A stretch of 43,527 nt of DNA from UBA1435 sp041663285 (GCA_041663285.1 JBAZSP010000007.1:1-43527), one strand, 5' to 3'; positions 15,863-22,938 are shown, counted from the stretch's first letter. The notes: a model not told the origin generated them from the letters alone. Numbers and translations: made by a program.

Positions 15863-16079
15863 TATTCTTGTTTGGTTTATTAAAAATTTGTGGCAGAGAC
15901 GGTTAAGTGAGAAATATAAAAAGAAATATAATGTGATCTGTCGGTTCTATCCCACTTGCTCTGACTATTCGATAATGGCTCTGAAAAAATATGGCTTAGT
16001 GAAAGGCATAATAAAATCTATTAAAAGAATAAGGAGATGTAAAATCGACAATACTAATACTTGCTACGACTGTCCTTAA
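15834..16079 (+). CDS. yidD: YidD-like membrane protein insertion factor
   Basis: 81 residues. The block CRFYPTCSDYSIMALKKYG followed by LVKGI is the hallmark of the YidD (DUF37) family, with its conserved Cys and the PTCSxY core, and a basic amphipathic N-terminus (LSNILVWFIKNLWQRRL). YidD assists YidC in inserting membrane proteins. The copy here is divergent at its C-terminus (CKIDNTNTCYDCP) and sits in a mobile element, not in the usual rpmH-rnpA-yidD-yidC cluster. It begins within the zinc-ribbon gene. Confidence 0.8.
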   Translation: MKRLNKILSNILVWFIKNLWQRRLSEKYKKKYNVICRFYPTCSDYSIMALKKYGLVKGIIKSIKRIRRCKIDNTNTCYDCP

Positions 16080-16099
16080 TTGACTTATTGCTAATGGAA

Positions 16100-16594
16100 T
16101 TAGTTGTTTAATGATCCCCTTTTAATCTTTTCTTCTCTAATTCTCTGTAGTACTTTTTCTTTTTGATCATTTGGTAATTTTTGAATCGTCTGTGCCATTT
16201 GAAAAATGATATTGTTTTGTTGAATCAATTCAGATTTGGGCTTTGGTAAATCATCAAGACCTATTAATTTTTGTAATCGTTCTATTGCCATTAATACAGT
16301 CCTTAACGCTTGTACAGATTCAAGAGTGTTTTTTGATTTACCCTTTAATTCATAAGCTTCTTTTAGTACATTTTCTGTTTTGTTGATTAGTTCTCGCCTT
16401 TTTGCTTGCAACTCTTCGGTGGTGACAGATAATGACCATCTTTCACGAATAATTGAGATATAAGATTTAGCAGTATTGAAGCTAATATGAAGGGTAGATG
16501 ATACATCTGTAGGCTTCTCTATACCCCTTAGAATCAACGATTCACAAGCGGTTAGCAATTGTTCGCGTTTTGAATTAGAAATTAGTTTAGACAT
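16100..16594 (-). CDS. Helix-turn-helix DNA-binding protein (terminase-small-subunit-like)
   Basis: About 164 residues. Residues 8-45 read KREQLLTACESLILRG-IEKPTDVSSTLHIS followed by NTAKSYISIIRERW, a helix-turn-helix of the kind seen at the N-terminus of phage terminase small subunits and of some transposon regulators. The rest is helical and charged. No large terminase is present, so a packaging role is unsupported; a regulator or directionality factor of the neighbouring recombinase, from which it is divergent, is an alternative. ATG 16606 is another possible start. Confidence 0.55.
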   Translation of the reverse strand: MSKLISNSKREQLLTACESLILRGIEKPTDVSSTLHISFNTAKSYISIIRERWSLSVTTEELQAKRRELINKTENVLKEAYELKGKSKNTLESVQALRTVLMAIERLQKLIGLDDLPKPKSELIQQNNIIFQMAQTIQKLPNDQKEKVLQRIREEKIKRGSLNN

Positions 16595-16764
16595 AATAAA
16601 AATCATTAAATATTTAACAGTACTTCTGACACTTGGAACTCTACAAAATATAGACTATTTAAAGCTAAAAACTAGTTTTGAAAATACAGGGCTATAGCGA
16701 GGTATCCAACTAATTATAACTCGCCTAATTGAACGAAGAATATGTACCCCCTATACTTATAATT

Positions 16765-16780
16765 GACTTATTAATAAGTC
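16765..16780. promoter_or_regulatory. Perfect 16-bp palindrome upstream of the recombinase
   Basis: GACTTATTAATAAGTC is self-complementary over 16 bp. It lies in the 241-bp divergent gap, 56 bp before the recombinase start. It is a candidate operator for the helix-turn-helix protein or XRE regulator of the element. Confidence 0.5.
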
Positions 16781-16835
16781 TAAGTTCGACAACTATTCTC
16801 TCTATAGAAAAAAACAAGAGAATAAAAAGAAAATA

Positions 16836-18569
16836 ATGGAAAATAGCGAAAATATAGAGATTAATAATAATATGGTTGGTACTACTGTTACACCCAATAC
16901 TCAAGACCTGTTAAGTCTGATTAATGGCTTGATAAAAGAAAAACAGCAAAAAGATAAAGTAAATAAAAAATTAAGATATGTAATGTATGTGCGAAAAAGT
17001 ACTAAGGATAAAGAGCATCAAGTAAGATCAATTGGAGATCAAATAACAGACTGTAGAAAAATAAAACATGATTTGGGTTTAAAGGTGATGAAAATAATTA
17101 GAGAAAGACAGAGTGCAAAAGAATCAGGGATAAGACCTAAATTTACAAAAATGTTGGATGATATTAAGTTAGGTAAATACGATGGCATTTTATGTTGGCA
17201 TCCAGATCGTCTAGCTCGTAATATGGCTGAGGCTGGAACAATAATCGACATGTTGGATAAAGACGAAATAAAAGATTTAAAGTTTTTTAGTTTCTATTTT
17301 CAAAATGACGGCTCGGGTAAAATGCTTTTAGGGATGAGTTTTGTTATGAGTAAAGAATATACAGACCATTTATCGGAGTCGATAAACAGAGGTAATAGGA
17401 GAAGTGTGGCAGAGGGTAGTGGAATGGGTGTAAATAAACATGGATACTATCGAGATAAAAATTTTTATTATAGACCTGATGGACTTAACTATAGTCTGAT
17501 CTGTGAAGCATGGAAGAAAAAAATTAATGGCGAAAGATTAGAAGATATTGCAAAATACTTAAACGGACATACACCTTGTTACCATAAGAGTCTTAAAATT
17601 GGAGGCGTGGTACATAAGCCTTGGCTTATGGATAAAAATAAGTTATCTATCCTATTCAAAGATTCTTTTTATACGGGAGTAATGAAGAACGGTGATAATA
17701 CTGTTGATTTAACTAAATGGTATGATTTTGAATCTGCAGTTTCGGTAGAAGATTTTTTAAAAATAAATAAAATAGATGATATTAAGAAATCGTTTGTAAC
17801 CCAAAAAGGATTTAGGCGAGGTGATGTAAAAGCACACTTCTTAAGAGAGTTTGTGATTTGTTCTGATTGTGGTAAAAAAATGAACCCCGTAGTTACTGTG
17901 AAACATGACAAGAAGACTAATGAGGTTATAAAAAGATATGTCAATTTTAGGTGTAGAACTGTCCAATGTAAGAGAAAAAAGAAAGGTGTGAGGGCAAATA
18001 AGGTTTTTACTTATATTTTAAATTTCTTGAGAAACAATCAAATGGCTTCCCAAGATTTTTATCAACATTATTTAGAAGAACTAAAAATGGCAACTAAACT
18101 AAAACAAAAAGTATTGACGAGTGAAAAAATGGCTATCATTCAGGAGAATGTAGGACTTAAGACAGGTATAGAAGACATAAGAAAATATTTACAAAAAGAA
18201 ATAGATATTGACTTAATTAAAGAATCAAAAAACGATTACTCTATTAAGAAAGCGACTCTCGATGCCAATCTAGAAAAGATTTCAAATATAGATCGGGCGA
18301 TGTCCTTAACCAAAGAAGCACCCATGTCATATTCTAAGTTTGTCGAACTTTTTAAAGAAATGCCTAATATACTGGGAAAAATACGAAGAGAATCACTCAG
18401 AAGTGAGATCGTTAAAAAAGTGTTTGCGAACTGCACTTTGAAAGAAGAAAAAATCGTGTCTTTGCGTCTTAATACCCCATTTAACAAATTTGTACCTAAT
18501 GAAAATCCTATTGTGTCCAGCGGGCAGGAGTTGAACCTGCCTAGATCGGTTTTACAGACCGACGCATAA
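16836..18569 (+). CDS. Large serine recombinase (integrase) with exchanged C-terminus
   Basis: 577 residues as integrated. The catalytic domain is at 45-190: RYVMYVRKSTKDKEHQVRSI, with the nucleophile Ser in VRKST, then GILCWHPDRLARNMAEAG with the conserved Arg pair. A recombinase domain follows (GNRRSVAEGSGMGVNKHGYY ... YSLICEAWKKKINGE), then a zinc ribbon (FVICSDCGKKM ... FRCRTVQCKR, near 345-380) and a coiled coil. Such enzymes catalyse directional attB x attP insertion. The frame crosses the right core at residues 560-562 (VSS) and ends antisense inside the tRNA, so the last 15 residues (GQELNLPRSVLQTDA) are host-encoded. The original 46-residue tail after VSS lies at the other end of the element. 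Confidence 0.92.
   Translation: MENSENIEINNNMVGTTVTPNTQDLLSLINGLIKEKQQKDKVNKKLRYVMYVRKSTKDKEHQVRSIGDQITDCRKIKHDLGLKVMKIIRERQSAKESGIRPKFTKMLDDIKLGKYDGILCWHPDRLARNMAEAGTIIDMLDKDEIKDLKFFSFYFQNDGSGKMLLGMSFVMSKEYTDHLSESINRGNRRSVAEGSGMGVNKHGYYRDKNFYYRPDGLNYSLICEAWKKKINGERLEDIAKYLNGHTPCYHKSLKIGGVVHKPWLMDKNKLSILFKDSFYTGVMKNGDNTVDLTKWYDFESAVSVEDFLKINKIDDIKKSFVTQKGFRRGDVKAHFLREFVICSDCGKKMNPVVTVKHDKKTNEVIKRYVNFRCRTVQCKRKKKGVRANKVFTYILNFLRNNQMASQDFYQHYLEELKMATKLKQKVLTSEKMAIIQENVGLKTGIEDIRKYLQKEIDIDLIKESKNDYSIKKATLDANLEKISNIDRAMSLTKEAPMSYSKFVELFKEMPNILGKIRRESLRSEIVKKVFANCTLKEEKIVSLRLNTPFNKFVPNENPIVSSGQELNLPRSVLQTDA
18513..18522 (+). repeat. Right attachment core (attR)
   Basis: GTGTCCAGCG, identical to 9952-9961. 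On the minus strand it is tRNA positions 67-73 plus 3 nt of trailer. It is in frame with the recombinase as V-S-S. Confidence 0.75.
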
Positions 18570-18587
18570 CCGCTTTGCTACCGCTGG
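18516..18587 (-). tRNA. tRNA-Tyr(GUA), archaeal/eukaryotic-like
   Basis: The minus strand folds as follows: acceptor CCAGCGG/CCGCTGG with discriminator A, TA linker, D arm GCA-AAGCGGTTA-TGC with G18G19, G26, anticodon arm TCGGT-CTGTAAA-ACCGA (anticodon GTA, U33, A37), variable loop TCTAG, and T arm GCAGG-TTCAACT-CCTGC. All stems pair fully. CCA is not encoded. Bacterial tRNA-Tyr is normally class II with a long variable arm and G1-C72; this one has a 5-nt variable loop and C1-G72, the archaeal/eukaryotic identity form. The D stem has only 3 bp. It follows the ASCH gene by 31 bp on the same strand. The serine-recombinase element has inserted at its 3' end without changing it. Confidence 0.9.
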
Positions 18588-18618
18588 AGTGATGGAATTA
18601 TACCAAAATTTGACGAAT

Positions 18619-19050
18619 TTAGGATTTTTTTATGGTATCTATGTTGGGGAGGGTGAGCCAGGCTGCTGAAGAACCAAATCCCCTCTTGTCGATATTAAAA
18701 GGGATGATAGCTACGGGATCTTTTAACCAAATTAAAATGGCGTAATTTTTGCCAGCGGCCCAAGATGCGGCACGGGAATTCTGAATATCGATTAAGCCAG
18801 GTGCGCCATACTGATCAATAATTTGCTGGCATTTATCAATAGTTAATTGGGCATACTGGGACACCTGGGAAACCAACGCTTTGGCTCGGATAAGGCCGCC
18901 GGAATTCTTAAAGTAAATGATGTCGCCCATGGCAATGCGGCCATAGGGGGTGATCCGGTTTTGATACCAACGGGTTTCAATAGTTTTTTGGCCAGAAAGG
19001 ATATGATCGATTAAGCCTGCCTGGCGATTCATGATGGCGACATGGTCCAT
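18619..19050 (-). CDS. ASCH-domain protein
   Basis: 143 residues. The segment ILSGQKTIETRWYQNRITPY near 17-36 is the ASCH/EVE-type signature (basic KTIETR followed by a beta barrel), continuing with MGDIIYFKNSGGLIRAKALV. ASCH domains bind RNA or modified nucleotides; in bacteria several act as N4-acetylcytidine amidohydrolases or RNA-associated factors. The specific role is not determinable. The tRNA-Tyr gene begins 31 bp after its stop on the same strand, so the two may be co-transcribed. Confidence 0.8.
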   Translation of the reverse strand: MDHVAIMNRQAGLIDHILSGQKTIETRWYQNRITPYGRIAMGDIIYFKNSGGLIRAKALVSQVSQYAQLTIDKCQQIIDQYGAPGLIDIQNSRAASWAAGKNYAILIWLKDPVAIIPFNIDKRGFGSSAAWLTLPNIDTIKKS

Positions 19051-19056
19051 AAGTCA

Positions 19057-19062
19057 ATTATA
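19057..19062 (-). promoter_or_regulatory. -10 element of the ASCH gene (leaderless)
   Basis: Perfect TATAAT on the minus strand, ending 6 bp before ATG 19050. Confidence 0.6.
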
Positions 19063-19106
19063 ATAGCTTAAAATTAATATTTAATAATCCCAAAGATTAA
19101 AGCAAT

Positions 19107-19874
19107 ATGGGCATACGAATTGTTTCATGGAATGTGGCAGGAATAAGGGCAGCGATAAAAAAAGGGCTGTGGGGTTTTGTTGAAAAAGATCAGGCAGATA
19201 TTTATTGTTTCCAGGAAACAAAAGCATTTCCCCACCAGGTTCCAATGATTGAATGTCCAAAAGGATATATACCTTTTTGGAATTCGGCGGAGAAGGCGGG
19301 CTACTCGGGAGTGATGATCCTAACAAAAATTGAACCCAAAAAGGTGATTGTCGGCGATCAGGATAGCGATTGGGATAATGAGGGCAGGGTGATAATTACC
19401 AAGTTTGATGAATTTACACTGATAAACGGGTATTTTCCTAACGGTAAAAAAGATGAGAGTCGGTTGAGTTATAAAATGAAATTTTACGATCATTTTTTGA
19501 AATACATTAACGAGCAGAGGGAGAGGGGCGAAAAAATAATTTTTGTGGGTGATGTTAATACCGCCCATGAGGCGATTGATTTGGCCAGGCCGGAAGAAAA
19601 TGAAAATGTTTCGGGGTTTTTGGAAATGGAGAGAGATTGGATTGATCTACTGATAAAAAACAGTTGGGTTGATACTTACAGGCTAATTAATGGCAACAAG
19701 ATTCAATACTCCTGGTGGAGCCAAAGAGGTGGAGCCCGAAAACGGAACGTCGGTTGGAGAATAGACTATATATTTGTTGACAGTAGTTTAAGCGATCTCG
19801 TACGCCAGGCGTTTATCTTGCCGGAAGTGGAAGGGAGCGATCATTGCCCGGTAGGGATAGAGATTGAACTTTAG
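19107..19874 (+). CDS. xth: Exodeoxyribonuclease III
   Basis: 255 residues, of the normal length for ExoIII-type AP endonucleases. The family motifs are all present: IVSWNVAGIRA at the N-terminus, DIYCFQETKA (metal-binding Glu), GDVNTAHEAIDLARP (Asp/Asn of the active site), WWSQRGGARKRNVGWRIDYI and the C-terminal GSDHCPVGIEI with the catalytic Asp-His. It cleaves at abasic sites in base excision repair. A GATTAA (19095-19100) 6 bp before the ATG is a weak -10. It ends convergently, overlapping the next gene by 4 nt. Confidence 0.95.
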   Translation: MGIRIVSWNVAGIRAAIKKGLWGFVEKDQADIYCFQETKAFPHQVPMIECPKGYIPFWNSAEKAGYSGVMILTKIEPKKVIVGDQDSDWDNEGRVIITKFDEFTLINGYFPNGKKDESRLSYKMKFYDHFLKYINEQRERGEKIIFVGDVNTAHEAIDLARPEENENVSGFLEMERDWIDLLIKNSWVDTYRLINGNKIQYSWWSQRGGARKRNVGWRIDYIFVDSSLSDLVRQAFILPEVEGSDHCPVGIEIEL

Positions 19875-20692
19875 CTGCTGATAGGAACTGCAGGTTCTTG
19901 GCTAATCGAAGATGGCTTGACATTTTTTAGGAGTATATTGGCAAAGTAAGAAATGGCGATGGTGTTGAAGAAAGGAAAAGAGAGATTGACCCTGAGTTTT
20001 AAAATGTAATTCAGTAGATAGGAAATAATAACAATGTTGATAAAAATAAGGGCCGAATAGATAAGGAGAGAGGCGGCATAGGCGTCCGGAAAATCAACAT
20101 TATTGCCGAACCATTTGCCGACAGCCTTGGTCACAAAAGCGTACCAGAAATTATTGAGGAGAAAAAATACAAAAGAGGCAACCATAAACGATATGGGGAA
20201 TGCATAATAGGCGGTATTGCTAAAGCTCTTCAACCAGGGAGTAACTTGGGCAGACCAGGCCTCGATTTGAGAACGATTAATTTCTAGATTCATTTCGGGG
20301 CTGAATTTTTGGATTCGAATGGATTCATCTTTGTCGGGATAGGCAAAATAGTCGTTGCCGACCAGGGCAAACGGGCTACAAATATCCCGATATTCCAGCC
20401 GATAATTCTGAACCGGGATGTTTGCCCGATCGTCAAAAACGATACCTGACTTAGTATTTTGATCGAGAATAAGGCAAAATGGGCTTGTCTGATTTGTGGT
20501 GACATTGCCGTTTTTGACGGTGATGACTAAGTCGGACGGAAAAGTTTTTACAACAGTCGAATTTACAAATTGGGAGGCCTGATCAACCAGAGACTGAAAA
20601 CGCGACGGGGGTAAGAAAACAACAAACCAGCCGAGGGAAATAATGGTGACGATCACAAAAAACAGAACTGCTAAAGAGTTGGAAAGCTTCAT
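19871..20692 (-). CDS. Multi-pass membrane protein (DUF1189-like)
   Basis: 273 residues. One N-terminal membrane helix (LAVLFFVIVTIISLGWFVVF), an external region of about 140 residues (residues 30-165, containing VITVKNGNVTTNQTSPFCLI and IVFDDRANI), then three more helices (AFPISFMVASFVFFLL, ASLLIYSALIFINIVIISYL, LSFPFFNTIAISYFANILL). This layout resembles DUF1189-family membrane proteins, but the assignment is tentative. The function is unknown. On the minus strand TACTAT (20699-20704) ends 6 bp before the ATG. Confidence 0.65.
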   Translation of the reverse strand: MKLSNSLAVLFFVIVTIISLGWFVVFLPPSRFQSLVDQASQFVNSTVVKTFPSDLVITVKNGNVTTNQTSPFCLILDQNTKSGIVFDDRANIPVQNYRLEYRDICSPFALVGNDYFAYPDKDESIRIQKFSPEMNLEINRSQIEAWSAQVTPWLKSFSNTAYYAFPISFMVASFVFFLLNNFWYAFVTKAVGKWFGNNVDFPDAYAASLLIYSALIFINIVIISYLLNYILKLRVNLSFPFFNTIAISYFANILLKNVKPSSISQEPAVPISS

Positions 20693-20698
20693 ATAATA

Positions 20699-20704
20699 AT
20701 AGTA
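20699..20704 (-). promoter_or_regulatory. -10 element of the membrane-protein gene
   Basis: TACTAT on the minus strand, 6 bp before ATG 20692. Confidence 0.4.
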
Positions 20705-20713
20705 TACAGTAAA

Positions 20714-21409
20714 TTAGCGGAAGAGTAAAAAACGAATACCGGATGTTTTTAACCAACGGTTGTTTTGGGCATAGTCTGGATCGTAGACAGCAAGTTGGCG
20801 CCAGTAATCCCGGGAATGGTTTCGGTGCAGAAGATGGGTTAGTTCGTGAAGTAAGATGTGGCGAAATTTGTCGGGCGGAAAGAAAATAATTTGCCAGTTA
20901 AAATTAAGGTTGTTTTTTGAAGAGCAGGAGCCGAAGACGGATTTTTGATTTTTTAAAGACAGTCGGGAATAGGTGAAATCAAACTGGGAGCACAGGCGCG
21001 ATAACTCACTCCTTATTAGGGTGTAGGCAAAACGCTTTAACCGTGGCTCGGCTATAAGACGGATATGGGCTGGGGATAAAGCTTTAGAGTTGATATTAAT
21101 CTGTAATTGATCGGGTAAAATTACCACTGAATCATGCTGGTTTCGACTGACAGACAGTGAGTAGCTTTGGCCTAGAATAGCGATGCCGGTTAGATGGACA
21201 AGTGATTGGGGGGGCGGTAATCGAAGGCTATTTTTTGTAATCCAATCGCTATGCTGAAGGATGAATCGATGAATTGCAATATCGGAGGTTAGCCTGGGGC
21301 AAGAAACGGTAAATGACCGGGGAGATACTAGCCGGAGCCTGATAGAGCGAGCGGACTGGCGGGTAATAGTGTAACGAAATTTTTTGCTGGCCAAGATAAT
21401 TGACGGCAT
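20714..21409 (-). CDS. YgjP-type (M48/DUF45) zinc metallopeptidase
   Basis: 231 residues. The catalytic motif HILLHELTHLLHRNHSRDYW (HExxH plus downstream H) lies near 187-206, preceded by the family's SVFGSCSSKNNLNFNWQIIF block. The N-terminus has the RSARSIRLRL beta region typical of YgjP proteins. These are cytoplasmic metal-dependent proteins of unknown substrate, common beside type I restriction genes, though none is here. The protein is somewhat basic. A TATAAT lies 18 bp before the ATG on this strand, which would give a leader of about 11 nt. Confidence 0.85.
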   Translation of the reverse strand: MPSIILASKKFRYTITRQSARSIRLRLVSPRSFTVSCPRLTSDIAIHRFILQHSDWITKNSLRLPPPQSLVHLTGIAILGQSYSLSVSRNQHDSVVILPDQLQININSKALSPAHIRLIAEPRLKRFAYTLIRSELSRLCSQFDFTYSRLSLKNQKSVFGSCSSKNNLNFNWQIIFFPPDKFRHILLHELTHLLHRNHSRDYWRQLAVYDPDYAQNNRWLKTSGIRFLLFR

Positions 21410-21461
21410 AGAAGGGCTGGGTTAACGATTATATATTATGCCTCATTCCGCTTCAGAAATT

Positions 21462-21470
21462 TGTTATCAT
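21462..21470 (+). promoter_or_regulatory. Extended -10 of rpiB-pgk
   Basis: TG-T-TATCAT ends 6 bp before ATG 21477; leaderless. Confidence 0.55.
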
Positions 21471-21476
21471 TTTTAA

Positions 21477-21917
21477 ATGATTTACGTTGGGGCAGATCAT
21501 AGAGGATTTAAATTAAAGGTGAAAATAAAAGAGTGGCTGGAGGTATGGGGAGAGGATTACGTGGATTTGGGTAGTAGTAAATATAATCCGGAAGACGACT
21601 ACAGCGATATTGCACTAAAAGTGTCGGAAAAAACGGCGGTTGACCGGGGCAAGGGGATAGTGATTTGTTCTTCCGGCATAGGAGTCTGCGTTGCGGCCAA
21701 CAAGGTGAGGGGGGTAAGAGCCGGCCTGTGTACCAATAAAAAGCAAGCAAGATTAGCGCGAGAAGATGATGATATAAACGTCCTCTGCCTTTCGGCTGAC
21801 TATGTAACTGACCTGGTAAATAAAAATATTGTAAAAATCTTTTTAACCACAAAGTTTTCTTCCGAAGAAAGGCATATAAGAAGGATTAAAAAAATTAAAA
21901 CCTATGAAAAATTTTAG
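21477..21917 (+). CDS. rpiB: Ribose-5-phosphate isomerase B
   Basis: 146 residues, the normal RpiB length. Family landmarks: N-terminal MIYVGADHRGFKLKVKIKEW, YSDIALKVSEK, the active-site Cys loop GIVICSSGIGVCVAANKV, and GVRAGLCTNKKQARLAREDD followed by NVLCLSADY. It interconverts ribose-5-phosphate and ribulose-5-phosphate in the non-oxidative pentose phosphate pathway. The gene overlaps pgk by 14 nt, so both are probably made from one leaderless mRNA. Confidence 0.95.
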   Translation: MIYVGADHRGFKLKVKIKEWLEVWGEDYVDLGSSKYNPEDDYSDIALKVSEKTAVDRGKGIVICSSGIGVCVAANKVRGVRAGLCTNKKQARLAREDDDINVLCLSADYVTDLVNKNIVKIFLTTKFSSEERHIRRIKKIKTYEKF

Positions 21918-22938
21918 ACAAGTTGAAGAGGTTCTGGATAGGCAGAGAGTAATTTTGAGAATTGATAGCGATGTACCAATTGAAGGCAGTAAGATTTTGG
22001 ACAATAGCCGATTACTTAAATCACTACCGACAATCAAAAAACTACTGGCAAAGAATTGTTTGATCACCATCATTGGCCATCGCGGCAGACCACAAGGAAG
22101 GGACGAGGGTTTGAGCCTTAAACCAGTCTATGTTGAGCTAATGTCGCTTTTGGAGTCAGACGGGGTTAACTCAATCGACAGTGTGTTTATTGGCGACCTG
22201 GAAGATAGAGAAGGGTTGACTAAGGCCTGGGAGGCAAACCAGATAGTTTTTGGGGAGAATTTGCGTTTTTGGAGCGGTGAAGAAAAAAACGAACCTGATT
22301 TTTTACAGGGATTAACGGACTGGGCGCAGATATATATTAACGATGCTTTTGCGGTAGCCCACCGAATAAACGCTTCGGTAATGCTGTGGCAAAGGATGGA
22401 TGCCTATTACGGAGATAGCTTTGTGGCAGAGGCTGAATTAATCGGGAAGATACTAAGTGAGCCAGCGAAACCGCTAACTATAGTCCTGGGAGGAGCAAAG
22501 GAGGATAAATTAAATTACCTGCCGGAGCTAATAAAAATTGCCGACTATGTGTTGATAGGGGGAAAACTGCCGAAATTAATTAATCAATTACGAATTACGA
22601 ATTACGAATTAAGTAAGGTGTTTATTGCGAAATTAAGACAAGATGGGATGGACCTGGGGGAAGAGGATATAAATAAATTTAAGGAAATAATTGGTAAATC
22701 AAATACCGTTGTCTGGGCGGGGGCGATGGGCTGGTACGAAAAGCCGGAAGCAAGGAGAGGGACGGAGGAGATTGCCCGGGCAGTAGCTGAAGCAGAGGGG
22801 TTTAAGATTATTGCCGGAGGAGATACCGGGGCATCAATAGCGAATTTGGGATTAAAGGATAAAATTGATTTTGTTTGTTCCGGCGGCGGGGTAATGCTGG
22901 AATATTTAACAAAAGGCAAATTACCGGCATGGGAGTAA
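21904..22938 (+). CDS. pgk: Phosphoglycerate kinase, short and divergent
   Basis: 344 residues against about 390-400 for typical PGK. Recognisable blocks: RVILRIDSDVPIE (usual RVDFNVP), IIGHRGRPQG (usual SHLGRP), FGENLRFWSGEE, YINDAFAVAHR, IVLGGAKEDKL, VVWAGAMGWYE (usual VVWNGPMGVFE), FKIIAGGDTGAS and CSGGGVMLEYL. The key Asp, His and Arg of the substrate site appear kept, but several normally invariant positions differ. Residues near 228-237 (QLRITNYEL) are encoded by a heptanucleotide repeat inserted in the gene. It should be the ATP-forming glycolytic enzyme and pairs with gap elsewhere in the window. Confidence 0.9.
   Translation: MKNFRQVEEVLDRQRVILRIDSDVPIEGSKILDNSRLLKSLPTIKKLLAKNCLITIIGHRGRPQGRDEGLSLKPVYVELMSLLESDGVNSIDSVFIGDLEDREGLTKAWEANQIVFGENLRFWSGEEKNEPDFLQGLTDWAQIYINDAFAVAHRINASVMLWQRMDAYYGDSFVAEAELIGKILSEPAKPLTIVLGGAKEDKLNYLPELIKIADYVLIGGKLPKLINQLRITNYELSKVFIAKLRQDGMDLGEEDINKFKEIIGKSNTVVWAGAMGWYEKPEARRGTEEIARAVAEAEGFKIIAGGDTGASIANLGLKDKIDFVCSGGGVMLEYLTKGKLPAWE
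22586..22611 (+). repeat. AATTACG tandem repeat inside pgk
   Basis: Three full AATTACG units and a partial fourth, encoding an ITNYEL-type peptide. The length is not a multiple of 3 per unit, but the whole insertion keeps the frame. Confidence 0.8.

Larger units (their letters stand above)
9952..18522. mobile_element. Integrative element with large serine recombinase, inserted at tRNA-Tyr 3' end
   Basis: The two ends carry the same 10-bp core GTGTCCAGCG (9952-9961 and 18513-18522). The right core is the 3' end of the tRNA-Tyr acceptor strand plus 3 bp, so the tRNA stays intact after insertion. Inside are about thirteen genes, visibly more AT-rich than the flanks, ending with a large serine recombinase whose frame crosses the right core. 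No relaxase, coupling protein, replication initiator, capsid, portal or large terminase gene is recognisable, so the route of transfer is unknown. Cargo includes a STAS-GHKL/DUF4325/membrane cassette, an MltG-like fragment, YidD, an aldehyde dehydrogenase and two helix-turn-helix proteins. Confidence 0.85.

Noticed and set aside
16100..16594. Phage origin for the element, based on a terminase-small-subunit-like protein
   Set aside because: No large terminase, portal, capsid or tail gene is in the element; a helix-turn-helix alone is not evidence of a phage.
18523..18569. Last residues of the recombinase as a real protein domain
   Set aside because: They are the antisense reading of the tRNA and replace the natural tail found at 9961-10101.
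18516..18587. tRNA-Thr(UGU) reading of the anticodon loop
   Set aside because: The 5-bp stem TCGGT/ACCGA fixes the loop as CTGTAAA, so positions 34-36 are GTA.
22586..22611. CRISPR-like repeats
   Set aside because: A tandem heptamer inside a coding gene, without spacers; the REP hairpins at 36.7-37.3 kb are also not a CRISPR array, and no cas genes are present.
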